This document shows positions 55,331-64,000 of a stretch of DNA of 64,000 nt, piece after piece. Each line of letters begins with the position of its first letter. Within the stretch, counting starts at the first letter, position 1. This DNA is from Pagrus major (Eukaryota > Chordata > Actinopteri > Spariformes > Sparidae). The DNA lies in assembly GCF_040436345.1 (NCBI RefSeq), contig NC_133227.1:22690671-22754670 (forward strand). Direction: 5' to 3'. The notes beneath the pieces were generated by a model that worked only from the letters and a program-made list of their open reading frames with translations, had not been told where the DNA came from and ran no database searches. Made by a program: the position numbers and the translations under genes.

Positions 55331-56021
55331 CTACTAGGCCTGGATCCTGTGAAACGTACTCACTCACTCACTCCCCCCCTCCTCCCTCTCCTCCTCCCTC
55401 CTCCTCCCTCCTCTCTACATGCGCTAAAGCCTGGTCCAGCGGCCCCTGGAATAGATATTCAGGCGTGTTGTGCTCCTCCAGCGACACTCCCCCTTTTGCT
55501 TTGTGATAACTGCAACTTTATAATTCGTCGTCTTTGGATTTCTTGCTCTGTTTCCTGCCTGCAGACTCTCTGCCTGCCCCCTTTGAAAGTCTCTCTCTCT
55601 CTCTTTGCTTTGCTTGCTGTGCGCACTGCCAGTCGTCACCACCACTGCCTCCCTCCCCAGCCCGGTCCACAGCGTGGAGCACAGAAGGGGCCGTAAATCT
55701 CCTCTTCAGGAAGAAAAAAAATTAAATAATTTGTCTTGAGGTGACAGCCTCAAAAACAGAAAAAGAGAAAACGACCACACGACACCTCCAGAGAATCGCC
55801 CCGCCCCTCTCCTTAATTACAAGCATCAATTATTAACCTAAACCTGGGCTGCCATCACCAGTGACATGTCACATGCCAAACTTGTGCCAACATCTCCTCC
55901 ACCAAACACCCTCCCTCCCTCCCCCCCGACACGCACTTGCGCCTGGAGATGATGAGACGAGAATAAACAAAACAAATGAAGTCATTCAGAAAAATGTCCA
56001 CCACGCCTGAGAAGAAATGGT

Positions 56022-56052
<31 letters not shown>

Positions 56053-57480
56053 AAGAAGGCTACCCGGAAAAAAAACAGATGGGTTTCCTTTTTCCCTGAG
56101 ACGAGTTGCTGCTCTGTAGTCTCTGGCTGCACACCCGGTCCCTTCAAAATGGAGTCCTCCAGCCTGAGAGGAGGAAAAAAAAAAAAAAAAAAACAGGCCA
56201 CAAAGTGTTAATACATACTCGATATAAAGTTCACCCAGCCACGGAGAAACTGAGCCTCAAAGCGCACCTCTGCTGGGCTCTGGATGTGCTTCTGGAGGCT
56301 GCTTTGAGTCTTGAATCAGCCATGCCACGACAGGAACATTTCTCTTGACATGCTATGCCTCCCAAAGTCACTGTCTTATGAGCGTTTTTCTGCCACGACA
56401 GGGGGGGACTGAGGCACAGTTGTGTGTGTGTGTGCGCGCCTTGTTGTGTGTGCCCAAAAAACGCGTCTTGACAGCAAAAAACACAACATTTTAATGGCAC
56501 TCAAAGCGTCGTGTGAGCTGCTTTGGTTGCTGTTGGGGGGAGAAAACAAGACGGTCAGCTTTTTGTCTGCTTTTTTCCCCAGAAACGAAGGGGTGAGAGA
56601 AAAACAACTGCAGCTCTCGGCCGGGAGCTGAAGGCTGAAGGCTGAAGGCATGAGAGTCACTGCGAGATTTCAGCCTTTTGTTGGTGGGGTTTTTGATTTT
56701 TATGGGTGCATATTTGGAGACGACATGGAGGGCGGATGTGAGGACATGGTGGGGGTTGTTTCAGGTGTAAAAATACCCCCTCTGCTCAACACACACTCCT
56801 CTCTTGTCCCCGGGAGGCGATGTGGAATCGGTCGCTGATGATCGACACGGTCGCCACCCTCCTCCTCCTCCTCCTCCTTTCCTCTTCCTCTCTGAACATT
56901 TAACAACGAATAAGTAGCAATAAGAAAGCAAGCATGAAGCACGATTGTGTCACTGGTGCTCCCACAGACACAGACGAGCCTCTGCAGGATTGTTTCAATG
57001 TGAATGTTTTTGGGTTTTTTAATGCGCTCGGTGAGTCCACTTCCCCTCCTCGGTGTTTCCTTTTTCCCCCCCCTCACCACCACCATCTCAGCTGGGACGG
57101 AAACACGGAGGATATGAGATGATATTTTTCTGCCTCTCAGACTCGATTGTAGCAAGAAAGCGTTTGGTGAGCAAACGAGAGAGAGAGACACTTGTGGAGA
57201 CAGACAGGAAGGAGAGAGAGAGCGAGAGCGAGACGGGCAGACAGGACAGGGCCTGCTGCGGGTCTGTGTGCTGCGCAGAACAGCGCCGCGGACAGGCCGC
57301 ACTGCGCACGTCCCCGGTGTCATTACCAGCTATTAACGTGGTCTCAAGTCTCATTTGAGCCGGTTAGTCAGCGGCAGTTTCCACTTATCGGACTTTCCAC
57401 CGCCGCGTCAAAGCAGGTTTCGGTTTTGACGAAGCGTCGAGGCTGTTTTTTAAATGAGTTTCAGCTCTGATAACACGTCG
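55331..57480. other. CpG- and pyrimidine-rich DNA upstream of nsd1
   Basis: Contains (CT)n tracts, a (CAG)n microsatellite at 56022-56049, an A-run near 56170, an (GAGA)n tract at about 57178-57230 and a CpG-dense block at 57230-57420. I see no convincing exon, except a plus-strand ATG (57454) with nine codons leading to a perfect GTAAGT donor at 57481. That could be the first exon of an unseen gene running to the right. Confidence 0.4.
56022..56049. repeat. (CAG)n microsatellite
   Basis: About nine CAG units upstream of nsd1. Not in a recognised reading frame. Confidence 0.9.
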
Positions 57481-57699
57481 GTAAGTCCCCTGAGAGCTGT
57501 GACAGAAAAGGAAAACACAAGTAGTAGGCCTCAATGTCATTTTCAGACTCTAAGTCCAGAGGAAGTGTTAAAAAACAGCCTATAAAACAAACAAGGTACG
57601 ACAAAAACATATAAAATATATACTACTAGGTTATTAATAGTGATATTGGTCTCCTAACCAACAACTTCCGGTTAGCAAGCTTACATACTCTCAAATTAT

Positions 57700-58175
57700 T
57701 CACGTTATTTCAAAGTATGTACATCTAATTCATCGATAACACATGTTTGATTCTTTCATATCTTGTTAATTACAAAACTTTGAAGACCTAAAAGAGTGGT
57801 GACGTAGTTTTGTTGGCTAACCCGGAAGTTAGCATCACCCTGGTTCCCCTCGACAAAAAGTCAATGAGATTTTTGAATTGGATTTTTGAATATCGTTGAA
57901 AAATAAGCTCTGTGGCAAACACAAGTTTATGATAATTACGCGTTTTATTCAGCAAGATAATCTACACAGATGAACACCACTTTTATGATTAAAACTAAAA
58001 ACTACACCTCTCCATAACTTCCTTTTAGAAAACTGCTGCATCAGCTTACATATAACTAAACTTTGTTTTCTCATGATGTTATTTCAAAATGTGTACATCT
58101 AATTCATCTCAAATACACGTTCGATTCTTTCATATCTTGTTAATAACAAAACTTGGAAGACCCACTGTAATAGAG
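57700..58175. repeat. Dispersed repeat copy 2 flanked by a local direct repeat
   Basis: 57818-57990 matches the repeat at 17427-17640 (ACCCGGAAGTTAGCATCACC, AACACAAGTTTATGAT). On both sides lies a direct repeat of about 85 bp: GATTCTTTCATATCTTGTTA plus ACAAAACTT occurs at about 57751-57781 and again at 58131-58155. Either the element was inserted between two copies, or the whole forms a larger partly duplicated element. Confidence 0.7.
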
Positions 58176-59539
58176 AGGTGTAGCGATGACACTATATTGG
58201 AAACACCTCTCAGTGTAAAGCGATGCAGCTCAACTGCATTGTAAACTACAGCCTCCTTTCTTAACTGTTATAAATAAAAACTGAACGTTTTAACCTTCAG
58301 GATGGGATGATTTATTTCAGTACTGAAGACTGCATTAGTTTAAGCCAGATGTACATAATAAACTGCCAACAGAAGAAGCATTCAGAGTCCTAAAAACCCT
58401 CCATTTACAAATAAAGTTAGAAGTTTTACTTAAAATACAGAAAATGGCAAAATAAAAGTATCAGTGAAGTTATGTAGAGTAGAAGTTATGTAGAAATACT
58501 CCTTTCAGAATGAGATATTATTATCAATTATGTATTGTTTTATTTATTTACATAACATACACAACATATCCTCACAAAACAGACAATCAGACATGAATAA
58601 AAGTTTTTTGAAAAACGAGTCTGAACTCTTCAGCGATTCATTTTATCAAATACCCGTTCATTTAAAAAAGGAAAAATCCATTTGACAGGTGTAGAGCATT
58701 TCCTACTCCACTTTCACTACACCAGTGAAGTGTTAAGTGCACTTCTACAGTCTAAAATTGTCAGATTCGCGATGGACAGGCTCACTAAAAAGTATCAAAA
58801 TCAATACAGCAGAACCAAAGACGTCCACTTTTATTCCACGCTGTCTTTTTCTTCGTCAAAACCTGGTGCCGACATTACCGACAATGGAACCAGGCAGCTA
58901 TCCACAAGCAGAGATCAGGACTGGGCTGGTAGTTAAAACTAGCTTCACCTCAATAGCAACAGTAAAATGCTACTTACACATTGATGAATCAGCAACCACG
59001 ATCTGATGACGTAATGTCAGCCACGGGGGGACATTTTTCTGTTACTTTAAGAGTAAAGTAAAAGTTTTAAGCTCCAGCATAGGGTTGGGAGAGTCCCTCC
59101 TCAGGTTGGTTCAAGCTGTCAGTGTGTAAAATATGCAAAAATAATAACAAATGATGAGCGATTTATGTTCCTAAAGCTACGCAGAGCATTAATGACTCTC
59201 TACCACAAACATGACTCAGCTGAGAGAAGTGATGGTATCTGTTCTGGTAATATGAGACTAAGAGAGCTCACAGTCATTGCAGTCCAGGAGTGACATTTTC
59301 ATTAATGGTTTCTAAACCTACTTTCACCTACTTTTACGTCTGTTAACCCTTAAGTAGCTCAAAGAACCGATTTTGAACCTGTGTAATTTAAAAATATGTA
59401 GTTCGGCTGGTTTATGGCTTCTGGACTGGTCGTGTGAGGGATTCTTGAAACACTGCTGGAAGCTAGAAACATCTTTGAATGTAGGTATGTAGCATGTATC
59501 TAATGGGTGATGCAGATAATCTATAACGGAGTAAGAAAA

Positions 59540-60985
59540 AATGTGTTGGACAATATTTTGGGGAAATATGCTTATTTAGATTGTTGCTCAGACCTAGTTG
59601 AGAAGACAATACCAGTCTCATGTCTGTATGCTAAATGTTATTTTCAAACCCAGAGAAATCCACAAGTTACTCATGGTAAGGGTGCGTTTCATTTGGTCTC
59701 CTGTCGCTACTTCTGGGATAGGAAAGATGGCAAAAGAGACTTCACGTAAATACAATTTTAAAACATTTTTGACTGAGTCACGTCAGATAGAATTTCATCA
59801 GCAGTTGTGGTCGTTTAATGCTGTTTTCACCACCAGTGAAGCAAGTCTGACCACAGGATCATTTGTGTTTATTCGCCCAAAACTGCCAGATTACTTAACT
59901 GCACATCAGCTGTAAACTAGCAAGCAATGGCACAACGAGAGTGTGTGTGTCTGTTTAAATCAGCACTCACCACAGACTCAGACTCTCTCTCTTCCTTTCC
60001 CCTTTCCTCTCTGTACTTTCTTCATGAAGTAAAGTACATTTCCCCTTCGGCTCCAGTCAACAGTCAACATTACAGAACATAAACACCCGACAATTGTGGT
60101 CACATTCACGGATCACTGCTGCAGTTTGATAAACAGAAGTGAAGACAAATCCACTTTTCAATCCCCCAAATTTTAAAAGTAATCTCGGACTTCTTTTTCT
60201 GTTGAATCAGAGCAGAATCCAATGTGACTCTGGGTGTTTATTCCTCCTGAAGTTCTGGTTCTGCACCTGAGTTTCTCCTCCAGAACTAGGTGGCTCTTAG
60301 TAGCTGTAGCAGCTTTGTAGTAGTAGTAGTAATAGTCCAGAACATGAACCTCATAAAACCACAAATTGTTGTTTTTACATTTTGGTTTTTGTACCAAGTT
60401 GCAACATGCAAATAAGTCAGCTTTAAAGGTGCTGGTAGACAGATTTGTCTAAACAGAGCCAGGCTAGCTGCTTTCCCCTGTTTGCAGTCTTTCTGCTGAG
60501 CTAAGCTAACTCAGCTGGCTGTCACTTCATGCTAGCTTATAATCATGAGAGTGTTCTGACCGGCCCTGTCACCAGAATAAAATGTTGGCAGATAACGTTT
60601 CTTTGTCATACCTCAGCTTACATTTTTACAATACATGACATATCACGTTCACATTACGTGTTTATGACCTGCCTTCCAAAATAGGAAGACAGAGGGGATG
60701 TTGGTGGAGTTAACGAGCCGAGGCTGCCAAGCCAGTGACCACAGTTCAAGACTGCGTTTCAACATTTGTAAGGGTGAAACCTACGGATATTTTTCAAGGA
60801 GACCTGGCAACAAGAAATGCATATTTTTGGCGGAGAAGTCGTGACATCTCCAGCTGTGTTTGTGGCGACCAACACAGGTATTTTAAGCCACAATGTGATC
60901 TTTTTCTAACCCTAACCAAGTGTTTTTTGTGCCTAAACCGAACCAGTTGCAACAAAGAGAAGTTTTAATGTATCAGTGGTTTGCA
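59540..60985. repeat. Fragments of common teleost interspersed repeats
   Basis: 59555-59645 (TTTTGGGGAAATATGCTTAT, AGTCTCATGTCTGTATGCTA) and 60460-60535 (GCTAAGCTAACTCAGCTGGC) look like two parts of one widespread element, separated by about 800 bp. 60740-60980 contains TCTTTTTCTAACCCTAACCA and GTGCCTAAACCGAACC, typical of another dispersed fish repeat. No gene seen between 57.5 and 62.2 kb. Confidence 0.45.
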
Positions 60986-62247
60986 GAAGTGTACATTGCC
61001 AACATTTATTCTGGCGATTGGGTTGAGTATTTCTCAAAATTTAAAACCTTTCCTTTTAAACTTGAAGGAAGTCACTGGGACTATTCATTCAGAAAAAAGG
61101 ACAGAAGAACATTAGTCATTAGTAGAAGATCTGCCAGCGTTTGTCAGCTGTCCGTTCTGTTGAGTGATTCAGAGACGACAGCTCTGCTTTCTGCTCTTAA
61201 CTGAGTTCCAGGATAAGATGGCTCATGATGTAACATGCAGCTTGTCGACAGGTTGTGTTTGTGTTAAGATACTAAACAAAGACGTAATCCTTCAGGCACA
61301 AGGCTTCACTCTCCCTGTCGAAGGCTGGAGAGGAACAGAGAGCACAGGGATGGAGAACGGAGGGAGGGAGGGAGTTTTCTGGTAGGAGCCAGGCTGTTCC
61401 AGGCGTGTGCAGCCTCCCTCCTCCCCTCTCTGACATTACTCATGAAGCTGACAGCTCATTGGCTCAGGTGCAGTATGTCATCAGAGGCTCTTTTAGCTCA
61501 TTTGGAAGGATGTACAGGTATTTTTTTATTTAATATCAACTGGCAACACCAACTGCTCAACACTTTGTGTGAAAACCACAGGACCAGACACGACCGGTTG
61601 TTTCTATAAAGTTTTAGAAGATTCATACAGGATTCAAACCGTCTATAAGTAGCTCCATCTCAACCAGCTACAACAGTCAAATGCTGCCTCAACATTGATG
61701 CATCAGTGTTTACAACACAGTAATTTGTCAAACATGCTGATAACATGTCTGTACTTTTACTTTCCATTGTAAGGACTTGTCATGTCCACTAGAGGGCAGC
61801 AAAGCACCTGCTGTAATATGTTCACAACATGACTGAAGACTGTCAGTGTGAGCTGGGACATCTTCATTTACATACATACAATCTTTGTTCATATATTTTA
61901 ATAAATGCACATATCAAAGTTAAAATGAGTAAAGGGGCTGGACAAAAATAAAGGTCACCACTGGTATGATTCACTTTTGCACACGCATCTTTTATGAAAA
62001 TAAATCAATACAAACTAGTCTACTGCTCAGTCTTATCAAGTTGATAAAGACCTTAGTGTGATTGTTAGGGTTAATGAGGCCAGATTACTCAAACACATGC
62101 AAGCTAAGTTGGGCTCCCTCCACAGAAGAGTCCTCAGCTTTAGGAAGCCTGAACTGCATTTATACTTTGAGAGTCTAATCCTTACCTTCTTCACCGTGTG
62201 TGATATACTTTCTCTGTTAAACACAGTTAATTCAACCATAAAGGACT

Positions 62248-62319
62248 GGTTCCACTGGGGGTTGAACCCAGGACCTTCTGCGTGTAAAGCAGACGTGATG
62301 ACCACTACACTATGGAACC
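62248..62319 (-). tRNA. tRNA-Val (anticodon TAC), copy 1
   Basis: A 72-nt cloverleaf on the minus strand. The acceptor stem GGTTCCA/TGGAACC is perfect, the anticodon loop is TTTACAC with anticodon TAC, and the T arm CTGGG/CCCAG with B box GGTTCAACC is intact. It differs from the usual vertebrate gene mainly by TGGTCATCAC for TGGTTATCAC in the D arm. No T4 run follows within about 30 nt, so Pol III termination may be weak. Confidence 0.92.
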
Positions 62320-62633
62320 GTGTTTTTTTTAAGAAATAGACAATTAATATCAAAGTCTGCAATGGGAGCATTAAACGTCTGCACCAAAAACCATGGAAGT
62401 CCTTTCAATATTGAGATTTTGAACATCTATTGAAATATCTCATCAACTATTGGATGCACTGCTGGGAATTCCCCCCCCCCCAGGAATTAAAGATCCTCCA
62501 ATGACCAGCCAAAATGACAAAATGGCCAATGCTCTCAACTATTTTTTTTAATTTTTTTTGGGGCAGAATACAATTGAATAGAAATATCTTTATTTCTTTA
62601 AAAAGTTTTGTATCAACTTTGAGTTAACAAACT

Positions 62634-62706
62634 GAGGTCTGTAGTTGAGTGGTTAGCATGTTTGCTCAACACACAGAAGATCCTTGGTTCATTTCCCAGA
62701 TGAAAC
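62634..62706 (+). pseudogene. Degenerate tRNA-Val relic (AAC-like)
   Basis: GTAGTTGAGTGGTTAGCAT and TCCTTGGTTCATTTCCCAGA align with the D arm and T arm of tRNA-Val, with AAC at the anticodon position. The acceptor and anticodon stems do not pair properly. The 170 bp that follow (to about 62880) are repeated after the relic at 63448. Confidence 0.75.
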
Positions 62707-62970
62707 TCTGTATTATGGTTAATCAGTACATTAGTTAAGTCATTCACAGAGTATCAGACACTTTGAAAAGACTCTCACTGTCTAAAAAGGTGATGTGGTG
62801 TATTCTGGATAAGCAGAGCTGAATGTTGCATTTTGTTCCCAGTTCATCAAAAGCTGAGATTTTTGGTTGATCTAAGCCACAACGACAATAACATCCAAAA
62901 AGTCATTCATGCTCCTCAGAGCTCCCCTGACTTTTCAAACACCACCACTACTCTTCACATGTCGGCTAAT

Positions 62971-63379
62971 GTTGAGTCTGTCAGTGTCTGCGGCCCTAAT
63001 TGTTGTGGTGTGTCCTGCACAAAAAAAATTGCTTTATGACAGCAGCGGGTTGTATATCCACAGTCCTGAACGTAGGAGCCAGTTGGCCGTTGGCTGTGCG
63101 GTGCGTTCAAGTGCAGCTTTTTGGTCGAGACACAGGCGACGTGAGGCGACACCACAGTCAGCTTTCATCACCACGAGTTCTTTGATGTAGGTTTGGTGTG
63201 TCTGGGCCCTGTTGGCTTTATGCACAATGACTACAGACAATGGCTGACTGGCTCCTACGTTCTGCTCCTGAGAGAGAGGAATAAACTCTTGATACCACCA
63301 GACACTAGACGACTTTTTTTTTTTTGTGCAGGACACACCAAAACAATGAGGGCCGCAGACACTCCCTGACAGACTCAAC
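62971..63379. repeat. Foldback element with terminal inverted repeats of about 60 bp
   Basis: The left arm GTTGAGTCTGTCAGTGTCTG, continuing GGTGTGTCCTGCAC plus an A-run (62971-63029), is repeated inverted at about 63311-63379. A second inverted match inside (GAACGTAGGAGCCAGT near 63069, and its complement near 63260) shows that the fold continues inward. No clear target-site duplication. No coding sequence beyond short frames. Confidence 0.85.
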
Positions 63380-63447
63380 TTTTTAGGACTTTTAAGTATA
63401 TTTGTAAGTATAATTTTTATTAAAGTCAATCATATATTTTACTGTGT

Positions 63448-63496
63448 GGTTCCATAGTGTAGTGGTTAGATCCTGGGTTCAATCCCCAGTGGAACC
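63448..63496 (+). pseudogene. tRNA-Val fragment lacking the anticodon arm
   Basis: GGTTCCATAGTGTAGTGGTT is followed directly by GATCCTGGGTTCAATCCCCA and the closing acceptor strand. About 23 nt including the whole anticodon arm are missing, so it cannot decode. The A- and B-box-like segments remain. It faces the intact copy at 63781 in the opposite orientation. Confidence 0.9.
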
Positions 63497-63780
63497 ATTG
63501 TCTTACGGCTAATCAATACATTAGTGAAGTCATTCACAGAGAGACACTTTGTAGAGATGAGAACTAGACTCTCACTTTCTAAAAAGGTGATGTGGTCTAT
63601 TCTGGATGAGGATAGCTCAATGTTCAGCTCTGTTTCCCAGGTTGTCAAAAGCTGACATTTTTGGTTGAGCAACATGTTTTTCCAGACGGCCATACTGACT
63701 TACAAAAGGTAAGAGCAGGGCCACACATTGGGCAACTGAATCGAAACATTAAACACATCATCTTCTAATAATAAGTCAAT

Positions 63781-63852
63781 GGTTCCACTGGGGATTGAAC
63801 CCAGGACCTTCTGCGTGTAAAGCAGACGTGATGACTACTACACTATAGAACC
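63781..63852 (-). tRNA. tRNA-Val (anticodon TAC), copy 2
   Basis: A 72-nt cloverleaf on the minus strand, nearly identical to the copy at 62248. Anticodon TAC and B box GGTTCAATCC are present. The acceptor pair 6 is a T-G wobble, and the D loop has TAGTAG for TAGTGG, which changes a conserved G (G18/G19 region). It may therefore be less active than copy 1. No nearby T4 terminator. Confidence 0.88.
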
Positions 63853-63955
63853 ACACAGACAAAGAACATCAGCTGATGTATCATAATGTGTGCTAGACGA
63901 GGATCACCAAAGTCTTAAAAAAAATACAAATAATATTAAAAAAAAGATCAATTCT

Positions 63956-63997
63956 AAAGGCTCCGACATTGGCTGACGGTCAGATGTCGGAGTCTTT
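63956..63997. other. Strong hairpin at the right window edge
   Basis: AAAGGCTCCGACAT and ATGTCGGAGTCTTT form a 14-bp arm with one mismatch. The loop region holds a second small palindrome, CTGACGGTCAG. It is not a histone 3' stem-loop. It may be the end of a foldback element cut by the window. Confidence 0.75.
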
Positions 63998-64000
63998 CAG

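Noticed and set aside
56700-57323. 207-codon minus-strand ORF upstream of nsd1
   Set aside because: It is composed of low-complexity Ser/Arg/Glu runs over CT- and GA-rich tracts, with no domain. Its length is explained by base composition.
63956-63997. Histone 3' stem-loop
   Set aside because: The stem and loop do not match the conserved histone GGCTCTTTTCAGAGCC form, and no histone gene is near.

Overview
This window is vertebrate nuclear DNA, almost certainly from a ray-finned (probably percomorph) fish. It holds five recognisable protein genes with many small exons and GT-AG introns. It is dense in short AT-rich terminal-inverted-repeat elements of the kind common in teleosts, and it carries eukaryotic tRNA genes, one with an intron. 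There is no bacterial, viral or CRISPR content.

Layout. 1-6.3 kb: 5' half of pgk1 (minus strand; the gene runs off the left edge). 8.0-10.0 kb: cox7b, complete, minus strand, with an NRF-1/ETS/YY1 promoter typical of a nuclear-encoded mitochondrial gene. 10.27 kb: intron-containing tRNA-Leu(CAA). 11.8-17.3 kb: pgrmc1, complete, minus strand, with a stack of three mobile elements in its first intron. 19-30 kb: rab24, complete, plus strand. 33.2-55.3 kb: nsd1, minus strand, 23 coding exons that join without any phase conflict into 2,558 codons plus a stop. 57.5-64 kb: gene-poor, repeat-rich DNA with two intact tRNA-Val(TAC) genes, two tRNA-Val relics, a foldback element and a hairpin at the right edge.

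Gene context. cox7b and pgk1 are close neighbours in the same order and orientation as on human Xq21.1, but ATP7A, which lies between them in human, is absent from the 1.7 kb gap. rab24 and nsd1 are tail to tail, as on human 5q35. The window therefore joins human Xq-type and 5q35-type blocks, a combination I recall from zebrafish chromosome 14. The genes do not form a pathway: they cover glycolysis (pgk1), respiratory complex IV (cox7b), haem/sterol-linked membrane biology (pgrmc1), autophagy-related trafficking (rab24) and H3K36 methylation (nsd1).

The most unusual points are: an nsd1 protein ending in a 27-residue glutamate run and carrying a degenerate ~45-residue repeat in its giant exon; a probable GC-AG intron in nsd1; a tiny upstream ORF whose stop overlaps the nsd1 start codon; tandem NAGNAG acceptors in rab24 and nsd1; Ser replacing the P-loop Tyr17 of rab24; a duplicated tRNA-Val/tRNA-relic locus; and several nested or stacked inverted-repeat elements. 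I saw no clearly new molecular system.
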